Shown here: positions 1-5,570 of the stretch, one piece after another | Position numbering within the stretch: position 1 is the stretch's first letter | Layout: each line of letters begins with the position of its first letter | Notes under the pieces: model-generated | Database searches by the model: none | What the model was told of the DNA's origin: nothing | The model's input: the letters and a program-made list of their open reading frames with translations, nothing else | Translations under genes and position numbers: made by a program | DNA from: CAXMQS01 sp964195995 | Lineage (GTDB): Bacteria > Actinomycetota > Acidimicrobiia > Spongiisociales > JAOTWH01 | Direction of reading: 5' to 3' | NCBI GenBank assembly: GCA_964195995.1 | Contig: CAXMQS010000064.1 | Location: forward strand, 1-13,359 | DNA: 13,359 nt

Positions 1-17
1 CCCCGGCTTCGCCGGTA

Positions 18-36
18 CTCCCCCCTACGGGGGGAG
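18..36. repeat. Perfect GC-rich hairpin near the window edge
   Basis: An 8-bp perfect stem (CTCCCCCC with GGGGGGAG) closes a 3-nt TAC loop. A second small hairpin (CCGGC/GCCGG, loop TTC) lies just beside it at 3-15. Both are downstream of tRNA-Ser(CGA) in its direction of transcription, so they could help end that transcript. Neither is followed by a U-run, so a terminator role is only a guess. Positions 47-60 hold a 7-nt unit (AGCTCAT) repeated twice in tandem. Confidence 0.4.
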
Positions 37-77
37 AAACAGGACGAGCTCATAGCTCATGGCCTAAAGCTCAAAGC

Positions 78-100
78 GCCGAGCAGCGAAGCTGATCGGC
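78..100 (-). terminator. Possible terminator hairpin after tRNA-Ser(CGA)
   Basis: Read on the minus strand, a 10-bp stem with one mismatch closes a TTCG tetraloop, 7 nt past the tRNA 3' end. The following bases (GCTTTGAGCTTT) are only moderately T-rich. The same 23 nt occur on the plus strand at 962-984 as part of the 52-nt inverted repeat. Position and UUCG loop suggest a 3'-end or terminator structure for the tRNA transcript. Confidence 0.4.
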
Positions 101-107
101 ATTAACG

Positions 108-195
108 CGGAGGGAGTGGGATTCGAACCCACGGAGACGGAAACCGCCTCACGGCATTTCGAGTGCCGCGCCTTCGTCCGCTCGGCCATCCCTCC
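108..195 (-). tRNA. tRNA-Ser(CGA)
   Basis: The minus strand folds as a class II tRNA of 88 nt including the discriminator G. The acceptor stem is GGAGGGA/TCCCTCC, the anticodon stem CGGCA/TGCCG, and the anticodon loop CTCGAAA gives anticodon CGA, reading UCG. A long variable arm, as expected for serine tRNA, precedes the T arm GTGGG-TTCGAAT-CCCAC. No CCA is encoded, so the tail must be added enzymatically. It lies 22 bp downstream of tadA on the same strand and could be processed from a tadA read-through transcript or made from its own promoter. Its last 21 nt plus flank are duplicated in inverted orientation at 933-984. Confidence 0.95.
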
Positions 196-202
196 GGGCG
201 GG

Positions 203-208
203 ATGTTA
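203..208 (-). promoter_or_regulatory. Candidate -10 box of tRNA-Ser(CGA)
   Basis: The minus strand reads TAACAT, fitting the TAnnnT actinobacterial -10 pattern, and ends 7 nt before the tRNA 5' end in the short gap after tadA. No convincing -35 is visible. A short pattern like this occurs often by chance, so its placement is the main support. Confidence 0.35.
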
Positions 209-217
209 GGGAGCGCT

Positions 218-676
218 CTAGCGTCGGGCCTCGAAGAAGTCGGAGAGCAAAGAGCCGGCCTCGTCCGCCTTGACTCCGTCGATGATCTCCAGACGGTGGT
301 TGAGGCGCTTGTCGCCGCCGATGTTGTACAGACTCTGCATGCCACCAGCCTTGGGGTCGGCTGCGCCGTAAGCAACCGCGCCAAGCCGAGCCCACACCGC
401 GGCCATTGCGCACATCGGGCATGGTTCCAGGGTCACCACCAGGGTGTGGTCGTCGAGGCGCCACGATCCTGCGGCTTTGGCGGCCGCCCTGATGACCAGC
501 ATCTCGGCGTGGGCGGTGGCATCAGTCAGTCCCTCGGTGCGGTTGTGGTCCTCGGCCACGACACCACCATCGGGACCAAGAAGGACGGCGCCGACCGGAA
601 CCTCGCCTGCCGCCGCGGCCGCTCGCCCTTGGCTGAGGGCTATCTCCATCGTCTCTTCGAGCGTCGAACGCTCCAT
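218..676 (-). CDS. tadA: tRNA-specific adenosine deaminase TadA
   Basis: This 152-aa cytidine-deaminase-fold enzyme is expected to convert the wobble adenosine of tRNA-Arg(ACG) to inosine. The zinc site and active site are visible: H56-A-E58 (His ligand and proton-shuttle Glu) and P85-C86-x-x-C89. The EVPVGAV stretch near residue 25 is also typical of TadA. The ATG at 676 is preferred because a GGAG lies 9 nt upstream. An in-frame ATG at 691 would add five residues but has no properly spaced ribosome binding site. Length matches the family. It runs divergently from tRNA-Ser(GGA), whose 5' end is 20 bp away, so the tadA promoter must overlap that tRNA gene or lie beyond it. tRNA-Ser(CGA) follows on the same strand. 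A tadA-SRP RNA neighbourhood is known from other bacteria. Function is well supported; the start is moderately sure. Confidence 0.93.
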   Translation of the reverse strand: MERSTLEETMEIALSQGRAAAAAGEVPVGAVLLGPDGGVVAEDHNRTEGLTDATAHAEMLVIRAAAKAAGSWRLDDHTLVVTLEPCPMCAMAAVWARLGAVAYGAADPKAGGMQSLYNIGGDKRLNHRLEIIDGVKADEAGSLLSDFFEARR

Positions 677-679
677 CTC

Positions 680-685
680 TACAAT
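680..685 (+). promoter_or_regulatory. Candidate -10 box of tRNA-Ser(GGA)
   Basis: TACAAT lies 10 nt before the tRNA 5' end. A weak -35-like TTCGAG sits at 656-661, giving an 18-bp spacer. The element falls on the opposite strand in the tadA 5' region, and its -35 part would lie inside the tadA coding sequence, so the two genes interlock at their 5' ends. Confidence 0.5.
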
Positions 686-695
686 CTCCATCCTC

Positions 696-786
696 GGAGG
701 GATCGCATAGTCCGGTCGAGTGCGCACGCTTGGAAAGCGTGTAGGCGGTTAACGCCGTCTCGTGGGTTCGAATCCCACTCCCTCCG
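696..786 (+). tRNA. tRNA-Ser(GGA)
   Basis: A 91-nt class II tRNA including discriminator G. Acceptor stem GGAGGGA/TCCCTCC, anticodon stem CACGC/GCGTG and loop TTGGAAA give anticodon GGA, reading UCC and UCU. The variable arm is long and the T arm is GTGGG-TTCGAAT-CCCAC, identical to that of tRNA-Ser(CGA) nearby. No CCA is encoded. It is the only plus-strand gene in the first 4.8 kb. The downstream flank differs from that of tRNA-Ser(CGA), so the two genes share only the tRNA body. Confidence 0.95.
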
Positions 787-883
787 CTGTTGTGAACGAG
801 GCGAACCTAGAGCCAGGCTCCAGCTGCGTGGCGCTCGCCCGCCTGCGGCGGAAGGCTCACTCTGTTTCAAGTCCTATTCGGCC

Positions 884-939
884 TTGAACCTATCGTTCGA
901 TGGAGCCGAGCTCTGCTCGACGCTCCTTGATAGGTTCGA
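884..939 (+). repeat. Long imperfect hairpin abutting the tRNA remnant
   Basis: The outer stem pairs 886-894 (GAACCTATC) with 929-937 (GATAGGTTC) over 9 bp and can be extended by a G-U and a U-A pair. After an internal loop, two 5-bp stems follow (GGAGC/GCTCC and CGAGC/GCTCG, split by a 2-nt bulge), capped by TCT. The right outer arm is made of the first bases of the tRNA remnant, so the structure spans the breakpoint. Whether it is transcribed is unknown. Confidence 0.55.
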
Positions 940-984
940 ATCCCACTCCCTCCGCGTTAATGCCGATCAGCTTCGCTGCTCGGC
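933..984 (+). repeat. Inverted 52-nt copy of tRNA-Ser(CGA) 3' end and flank
   Basis: These 52 nt equal the reverse complement of 78-129 without a mismatch. They carry the T loop, the 3' half of the T stem, the acceptor 3' strand and 30 nt past the tRNA body, including the UUCG hairpin. The 5' strand of the T stem is replaced (GATAG instead of GTGGG), so no complete tRNA can form. It could be a decayed inverted duplication of a tRNA-Ser locus or a rearranged attachment-site remnant. No integrase gene is in the window. Confidence 0.85.
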
Positions 985-1140
985 TCTCCAGACCATGAGC
1001 TTTGAGTCAGAACCGCCAACCTACTGACCTCAGTGCCTATGGCCTCTGGCCCACAGCCAAGAGCCCAAAGCTCGCTAAGGACCGTGCGCCTCGCCTTCGA
1101 GCGCTGATCGGCAGCGCGTTCCAGGCCGACGGCTCCAGTC

Positions 1141-1232
1141 GAATGATCCTGCTGCACCCAGAGCGGGGTCGCTTAGGGCTGCTTCCTTCCGGACCTGACC
1201 CGGTTCACGGCTGCTCCGCTGCGCAGGAGTTC
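1141..1232 (-). ncRNA. ffs: Signal recognition particle RNA, small bacterial type (4.5S)
   Basis: The minus strand carries the highly conserved domain IV core: GGUCAGGUCCGGAAGGAAGC with the GGAA tetraloop, followed by AGCC. The flanks pair to form one long hairpin, closed by TCCTGC with GCAGGA (1223-1228 with 1147-1152) and weakly extended to about 1141/1232. That gives roughly 92 nt, the size of short SRP RNAs without an Alu domain. The RNA binds Ffh and directs nascent membrane and secreted proteins to FtsY. It lies 140 bp downstream of menG on the same strand and upstream of tadA. The ends are estimated from pairing and may be off by several bases. Confidence 0.92.
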
Positions 1233-1371
1233 GACCTTCAACACCGCCCGCCTGGCGCTGACCCGCCGGTCGAGCACCCTCGGGCGAGGCATCGACCCCG
1301 CCTAAAGAGGGTTTCGGGAAGAGGGCACCCCTAGCGCCCCGCCGTGCACGGTCCCCAGGAGCGTAGCCAAT

Positions 1372-1992
1372 TCAGATTCGCCGCAGCACTGCGCCCCATA
1401 CGAAACGCAACGGGCCCATCCGCCAAGTCGAATCCAGCCGCAGGCGGTCATGCACGAGCAACTCTTCGGGAGGTGGGTGCTTGTCGAGAGACCGATGAAG
1501 ATAGCTGTACTCCGACCGGGCGCCGATCGTGGCACCGGCCGCAGGTAGCACCACGGAAGTCCCGGCACGATGTACCGCGGCGGCAACGTTCGACTCCGGT
1601 CGACCGAGGTCAATGATGGCGGCGACGCCGCTTGGGCGAAGAACCCGGGCGACCTCATCCATCGTTTTGGGAACCGATGTCAGATTGCGAAAGACGAACG
1701 CAGAGAAGACTCCATCGACGGAGCCGTCTGCGAGGGGGATGGCCTCGCCGAAGCCGACGAGGGTCTCGTCTGCATCGTTGAGCTCCAACATCGCTGGCTC
1801 GGGATCAAGGGCGATAACCCGCCGGTCACCAAAGAGTTTGTTGGCCGCGCCGGTGCCTGCGCCAAGATCGAGCACGGTCCCGGGCGGTAGATGGCGAATC
1901 GCCGAGCGCCTCCAGGCGTTGTCCCTGCCGAGCGACAGCACGGTGTTGAGCCGGTCGTAACGGCCGGCAATGTCCTTGAAGACCCTGCTCAC
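1372..1992 (-). CDS. menG: MenG/UbiE-type methyltransferase (demethylmenaquinone methyltransferase)
   Basis: This 206-aa Rossmann methyltransferase shows UbiE/COQ5 features. The opening FKDIAGRYDRLN and the following SLGRDNAWRR match the family N-terminus. SAM motif I is LDLGAGTGA at 41-49. FRNL at 101-104 corresponds to the family LRN motif, followed by the VARVLRPSG segment and YSYLHRSL at 162-169. The expected role is the last step of menaquinone synthesis, C-methylation of demethylmenaquinone with S-adenosylmethionine. The start is the GTG at 1990-1992, overlapping the serS stop as GTGA. A longer reading with upstream in-frame sequence would run through serS and is rejected. It is shorter than most relatives, and the usual C-terminal GIVAL-like end is poorly kept. 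Another quinone methyltransferase role is possible. Confidence 0.85.
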   Translation of the reverse strand: MSRVFKDIAGRYDRLNTVLSLGRDNAWRRSAIRHLPPGTVLDLGAGTGAANKLFGDRRVIALDPEPAMLELNDADETLVGFGEAIPLADGSVDGVFSAFVFRNLTSVPKTMDEVARVLRPSGVAAIIDLGRPESNVAAAVHRAGTSVVLPAAGATIGARSEYSYLHRSLDKHPPPEELLVHDRLRLDSTWRMGPLRFVWGAVLRRI

Positions 1993-3242
1993 TCGATGGT
2001 GTCGAAGCCGGTGAACGGGACGAGAGCGTCTGGGACCTTGATGGTGCCGTCTGGCTGCTGGTGGTTCTCCATGATGGCGATGAGGGTGCGGCTGGAGGTG
2101 ACCACGGTCCCGTTGAGCGTGTGGGCGGTCTCGGTGCCGGAGTCGGTCCGAGAGCGGATCTTGAGCCGCCGCGCCTGGTAATCGGTCGTGTTGGAGCACG
2201 AGGTCAGCTCCCGATAGGCGGCCTGTCCCGGCAGCCATACCTCGATGTCGTACTTCTTGGCGGCAGGCGCGCCCAGATCGCCGAGACAGACATTGACCAC
2301 CCGGTAGGGGAGCTCGAGCTCCTGGACGAGAGATTCCTCCTGGGCGAGCAGGAAGTCGTGCTCCTCCCAGGAGTTCTCCGGTGAGGCGAACGAGAACATC
2401 TCGACCTTGTCGAACTGGTGAGTGCGGAAGATGCCCCTGGTGTCCTTGCCGTAAGTACCCGCCTCGCGGCGGAAACACGTTGAGAACCCGACATACCGCA
2501 TTGGCAACGCGGCAGGGTCGAGGATCTCGTCGGCGTGCAGCGCCGCCAGTGGGATCTCGGCGGTGCCGGCGAGGAAGAGGTCATCCTCTGGAATCGAGTA
2601 GACCTGCTCCCGCGCGTCAGGGAAGAAGCCGGTGCCGAACAACGCCTCCTCGCGTACCAGAACCGGGGGAACAACAGGGGTGAACCCCAGCGGCGTCAGT
2701 CGATCCATGGCCCAGCGCACCAGGGCGAACTCGAGGAGAGCCAGCCGCCCCTTCAGATAGGCGAACCGAGAACCAGAGACCTTGGCCGCTCTCTCGACGT
2801 CGATGACGCCGAGAGCCTCGCCGAGGTCGAGGTGATCCTTGGCCTCGAAGTCGAATCCTGCGGTGTCGCCCCACTTCCTGATCTCGACATTGCCTTCCTC
2901 CCCGTCACCGGCCGGGACAGAGGGGTGGGCGAAGTTGGGCAGGCGCACCCACTGGTCGAGGAACTGGCGGTCGAGATCGTCGGCCTCAGCGAGAATCGCC
3001 TTGTAGTCGTCAGCCAGGGTGCCCGCCGAACGGATGGCCTCCTCCTTGGCTGCCCCTTCGAGAGTTGCGATGGCCTGGCCCTGCTTCTTCTGCTCGGCGC
3101 GCATCTCCTCGGCCGACGTCCGCAGCCGGCGGCGACTGTCGTCGAGGCCGACCAGCGCATCGAGGTCGACAGTGAGCCCGCGGCGCTCCAATTCGGTAAC
3201 GAGCTTGTCGAGATCTGTGCGCAACACACCCGGATCGATCAT
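1989..3242 (-). CDS. serS: Seryl-tRNA synthetase
   Basis: This 417-aa class II synthetase charges tRNA-Ser with serine in the cytoplasm. Residues 1-100 form the long helical hairpin (charged, coiled-coil-like) that grips the long variable arm of tRNA-Ser. The catalytic domain carries TAE at 227-229, motif 2 with FRRE at 257-260 followed by FRTHQFDKVEMF, and motif 3 from NGT (377-379) to R385 and the MENHQ end. Length is normal for bacterial SerRS. The ATG at 3240-3242 overlaps the stop of the upstream DUF4446 gene as ATGA, indicating translational coupling. Two of its substrate tRNA genes lie 2-3 kb downstream. Motif 3 reads NGTVVTSSRT, a little unlike the common NGSGLAVGRT form, but the key Arg is kept. 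Confidence 0.97.
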   Translation of the reverse strand: MIDPGVLRTDLDKLVTELERRGLTVDLDALVGLDDSRRRLRTSAEEMRAEQKKQGQAIATLEGAAKEEAIRSAGTLADDYKAILAEADDLDRQFLDQWVRLPNFAHPSVPAGDGEEGNVEIRKWGDTAGFDFEAKDHLDLGEALGVIDVERAAKVSGSRFAYLKGRLALLEFALVRWAMDRLTPLGFTPVVPPVLVREEALFGTGFFPDAREQVYSIPEDDLFLAGTAEIPLAALHADEILDPAALPMRYVGFSTCFRREAGTYGKDTRGIFRTHQFDKVEMFSFASPENSWEEHDFLLAQEESLVQELELPYRVVNVCLGDLGAPAAKKYDIEVWLPGQAAYRELTSCSNTTDYQARRLKIRSRTDSGTETAHTLNGTVVTSSRTLIAIMENHQQPDGTIKVPDALVPFTGFDTIE

Positions 3243-3700
3243 CGCGGCATCGTACCCAGAGCCCGCCGGATGGCTTCCGCTTCCTCCGCCGACAACTCCT
3301 CAGCACCAACTCCGCCCTCGACCTCCTTGGTGAACCACCGGGTCTCGTTCCTACTCACGAGCAACGTGACGACGATGCCGGTGCCGAGCTGGTCGAGAAG
3401 TGCCAGGCACCGAGACAGCCTGCCGCCGACGTCCTCGTAGGCGTCGAAGGCGACTACCGCCGTGTACTGGATGGCGTGGGGCAGCCGGCTCTCGATCGAC
3501 TGAAGGCGCGGGACCATCTCGACAACAGTCTCTTCGATGGTGCCGAGGTCACGATCCAGCCGCCGAAGCGACTCAAAGACTCCGCCCTCCTCGGGAACCT
3601 GCATGACGATGCGGCGCAACTTCATCACATGGAACGTCAACCACCCGAACGCCACCGAGAAGACGACGGCGCCGATGACAACCGGAACGGTGTCGATCAT
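3239..3700 (-). CDS. DUF4446 family membrane-anchored protein
   Basis: This 153-aa protein has one N-terminal hydrophobic segment (about 5-24) followed by a positive MKLRR patch. A helical, heptad-like region follows at about 41-75. The segment from 80 to 130 carries YDAF-like FDAYEDVGGRLS, then LLDQLGTGIVVTLLVSRNETR and KEVEGG. I recognise this pattern as DUF4446, a family of unknown function seen in Actinobacteria and Firmicutes. The C-terminus is an acidic SAEEAEAIRRAL helix. Its stop overlaps the serS ATG, and its ATG overlaps the stop of the upstream 330-aa gene, both as ATGA. This places it in a tightly coupled serS operon. A membrane-side role is likely from topology; the biochemical function is unknown. 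Confidence 0.85.
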   Translation of the reverse strand: MIDTVPVVIGAVVFSVAFGWLTFHVMKLRRIVMQVPEEGGVFESLRRLDRDLGTIEETVVEMVPRLQSIESRLPHAIQYTAVVAFDAYEDVGGRLSRCLALLDQLGTGIVVTLLVSRNETRWFTKEVEGGVGAEELSAEEAEAIRRALGTMPR

Positions 3701-4689
3701 GTCGAGTCGTTCCTGTAGAAGGATTCCGAATACACATTGGACTCCTGATCCTCGTCGATATCCAGGTCGGCGAAGAGGATGACCTCGTAGAACTCCCCCG
3801 GCTGGACGGGCAGGTCGGTGAACAACAGGTTGGCCGCGGCTCCTGGCTCGAGCGAGCCGATGGCTTGCGCGTCTTGGTGGATGATGTCACCGAGGCGGCC
3901 GACGAGGCGGAGCCGCACGGGGATATCGATCTCGGGCTCGTTGCCTCGATTGACGACACTCACCTCGATATCGAGTGAGGTACTGAACGGGATGACGGCT
4001 CGACCTTCGCGGTCGCCGGTTGGTTCAGGATCGAAGCGCACATCGGCCACGGCGATGTCGTGGTCGGCGACGAGCGAGGCGATAGAAGCCAGTCGCGATA
4101 CGACGAGATCCGCGTCATAACGCAGGTCCCTATCGGCGGTCACGAAGACCACATCAGGGAATGGCCTCTCTCCCGCTTGCTCTGCGATCAGGACGGCGAA
4201 ATGGTCATAAGCGCGGTCCCCCACCCGGAAGTCGAGGAAGGAGGTTCTCAGTGCGGAGCTGCCGTCGACATCGGTCGGATCCTCGAGAAGTAGTCCAATG
4301 CCGGCCTCCAGCTGGCCGAGTCCCTCGCGCCAGGCGGCGACGGCCGACGTGAAGAACCCTCCAGCCGTGCCCACATCGCTGGGAATGGCAACGTCGAGCA
4401 GCAGCCTCTCGGCGGTCGCAGCCTCAAGGGACGTTTCCTCGAGCACCCCGAGCAGTGCCGGCCGATCGGCCTCCTCGAGTCCAGCGATGAGGGCGTCGGC
4501 GCGTACGGCAAGCCCCTCGTAGATAGAGGCGGTCTCCCTGGCCGCTTCGAGGTACGTCCGAATCCGCGTGCGATCGTCGATGAACCGGAATGCCAGCAGT
4601 CCCAGCAGAACGATGACAGACCCAACCGCCGCCATCCATACGGCCCGTCGACGCCTACGTTTTCGGACTACCGGTGGGGAGTACGACAT
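3697..4689 (-). CDS. Membrane-anchored protein with a C-terminal Ig-like domain, function unknown
   Basis: I do not recognise this 330-aa protein. A basic stretch (RKRRRRR, 9-15) precedes a single hydrophobic segment at about 17-35, so the protein should be N-in with an extracytoplasmic body. Residues 40-200 are rich in Ala, Leu, Glu and Arg and look helical. From about 230 to 320 the pattern is beta-rich: a SLDIEVSVVNRGNEPEIDIPV stretch is followed by GSLEPGAAANLLFTDLPV and then EVILFADLDIDEDQESN. This resembles CARDB/APHP-like Ig folds, which often bind proteins or surfaces. It is the first gene of the serS operon, 70 bp downstream of tRNA-Leu, and overlaps DUF4446 by ATGA. No clear ribosome binding site precedes the ATG. 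Partnership with the DUF4446 protein is inferred from coupling only. Confidence 0.7.
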   Translation of the reverse strand: MSYSPPVVRKRRRRRAVWMAAVGSVIVLLGLLAFRFIDDRTRIRTYLEAARETASIYEGLAVRADALIAGLEEADRPALLGVLEETSLEAATAERLLLDVAIPSDVGTAGGFFTSAVAAWREGLGQLEAGIGLLLEDPTDVDGSSALRTSFLDFRVGDRAYDHFAVLIAEQAGERPFPDVVFVTADRDLRYDADLVVSRLASIASLVADHDIAVADVRFDPEPTGDREGRAVIPFSTSLDIEVSVVNRGNEPEIDIPVRLRLVGRLGDIIHQDAQAIGSLEPGAAANLLFTDLPVQPGEFYEVILFADLDIDEDQESNVYSESFYRNDST

Positions 4690-4759
4690 AGCCCAGCGCT
4701 AACGCACACTGTGGTGGTGTGATCTGCGCAGCGTGCATCGACTGACCCTGATATCCATG

Positions 4760-4844
4760 TGGGCGAGGGGGGACTTGAACCCCCACGAGCGTAATGCTCA
4801 CAGGATCCTGAATCCTGCGCGTCTACCAATTCCGCCACTCGCCC
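4760..4844 (-). tRNA. tRNA-Leu(CAG)
   Basis: An 85-nt class II tRNA including discriminator A. Acceptor stem GGGCGAG/CTCGCCC, anticodon stem CAGGA/TCCTG and loop TTCAGGA give anticodon CAG, reading CUG. A long variable arm and T arm GGGGG-TTCAAGT-CCCCC follow. CCA is not encoded. A tRNA-Leu beside fhaA is also found in mycobacteria, from memory, supporting an ancestral actinobacterial arrangement. Confidence 0.96.
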
Positions 4845-4853
4845 GGGGCGAGA

Positions 4854-4859
4854 AGCGTA
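4854..4859 (-). promoter_or_regulatory. Candidate -10 box of tRNA-Leu(CAG)
   Basis: The minus strand reads TACGCT, a TAnnnT-type -10, 9 nt before the tRNA 5' end. With a 17-bp spacer its -35 would fall at about 4877-4882, which overlaps the expected -35 zone of the divergent fhaA promoter. No strong -35 consensus is seen for either. Confidence 0.45.
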
Positions 4860-4895
4860 GCAGTGGGACCGGCCACAGTCCGGTGCGCCTCCCCG

Positions 4896-4901
4896 TACAA
4901 T
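4896..4901 (+). promoter_or_regulatory. Candidate -10 box of the fhaA-pbpA operon
   Basis: TACAAT lies 9 nt before the fhaA ATG, so transcription would begin at or within a few bases of the start codon. That predicts a leaderless mRNA. Only a weak GGTG precedes the ATG, overlapping this region, rather than a good ribosome binding site. Confidence 0.5.
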
Positions 4902-4910
4902 GGTGCCTTC

Positions 4911-5570
4911 ATGAACCTGGCGCGAAGCCTGGAACGGCGCCTTGAACGCCTTATCGAGGGGTTCGCCTCCAAATTGTTCCCCGGTGCCGTTTCCGCTCCC
5001 GAACTAGCACAACGCATAATCCGCGAAGCCGACCTCTCCGTGGTGGAGGGACCGGCGGGACCTGTCGTGCCCAACATCTACGGAGTCCTCATCCACCCCG
5101 ACGATCTCGGCTCGACACAGGCCCCCGCGGATCTCACGGGCGAGCTGGCCGCCATTATCGACGAGCATGCCCTGCAGAACGGTTGGCGGATCGAAGGCGC
5201 CGTCCACGTCCAGGTCGTCGCTGATCCAGAGATGTCACCCGGCTCAACCCACATCGCGGCCACTGTCGTCAAAGGTGCTTTGCCGCGATGGGCATACCTG
5301 GTCCTCAAGGCAGCCGGTGATGAGTTGTCGCTGGGCGCCAATCGCATCCTGATCGGCCGCGACATCGGCTCCGACGTGAGGCTCGACGCCGAGGAGGTCT
5401 CCCGAAGCCACGCCATCATCTGGCGCGAGGATGCCGACTTCTGGATAGCCGACATCGGTTCATCGAACGGGACGACGCTCAATGGCAGTCCGGTCACCGG
5501 TCCGAGATTGATCGCCAATGGCGACTCCGTTGTGTTCGGCTCCGTCGAATGCACGTTCCGGGTGGTGTGA
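4911..5570 (+). CDS. fhaA: FhaA-type protein: DUF3662 domain plus FHA domain
   Basis: This 219-aa cytoplasmic protein reads phosphothreonine. Residues 1-115 match the FhaA N-terminal domain (ERRLERLIEGFASKLF, then ELAQRI). Residues 127-219 form an FHA domain with G149-R150, S165-x-H167 near the binding loop, and SSNGT at 184-188 followed by N191. In mycobacteria FhaA binds phosphorylated MviN/MurJ-type partners and restrains peptidoglycan synthesis. The two domains are almost directly joined here; mycobacterial FhaA (about 527 aa) has a long low-complexity linker. An upstream in-frame ATG at 4863 would add 16 non-family residues and overlap the promoter, so 4911 is preferred. It is first in an operon with fhaB, pstP, rodA, pbpA and pknB. 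Confidence 0.93.
   Translation: MNLARSLERRLERLIEGFASKLFPGAVSAPELAQRIIREADLSVVEGPAGPVVPNIYGVLIHPDDLGSTQAPADLTGELAAIIDEHALQNGWRIEGAVHVQVVADPEMSPGSTHIAATVVKGALPRWAYLVLKAAGDELSLGANRILIGRDIGSDVRLDAEEVSRSHAIIWREDADFWIADIGSSNGTTLNGSPVTGPRLIANGDSVVFGSVECTFRVV

Larger units (their letters stand above)
787..1139. other. Gene-free stretch with tRNA debris and a long hairpin
   Basis: I see no convincing protein gene here on either strand. The open frames crossing it run through tRNA genes or lack family resemblance. It contains the 884-939 hairpin, the 933-984 tRNA-Ser 3' remnant, and a further short match: 993-1006 agrees with the minus strand of 49-62 at 13 of 14 positions. This reads as decayed duplicated DNA between tRNA-Ser(GGA) and the SRP RNA gene. 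Confidence 0.5.

Noticed and set aside
929..958. A third tRNA-Ser or a tmRNA 3' end
   Set aside because: Only the T loop and acceptor 3' strand are present. The T stem does not pair, there is no anticodon arm, and no matching 5' acceptor strand or tmRNA body lies upstream.
78..984. Integrated mobile element bounded by tRNA att sites
   Set aside because: The repeats are inverted instead of direct, extend well past the tRNA end, and enclose only tadA and a tRNA with no integrase or cargo.
116..1027. Long plus-strand open frame of 303 codons
   Set aside because: It runs through both tRNA-Ser genes and antisense to tadA, with no family resemblance. It is a chance frame in GC-rich DNA.
1233..1371. 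Riboswitch or small gene between menG and ffs
   Set aside because: Apart from a 10-bp palindrome (CCGTGCACGG at 1342-1351), I see no known riboswitch core and no supported reading frame.
1993..2478. N-terminal extension of menG into serS
   Set aside because: The added residues are Arg/Pro/Gly-rich frame-shadow sequence of serS. UbiE similarity starts exactly at the GTG of 1992.
2535..3440. Plus-strand open frame of 301 codons opposite serS
   Set aside because: It is antisense to a confident serS and DUF4446 gene and has no recognisable domain.
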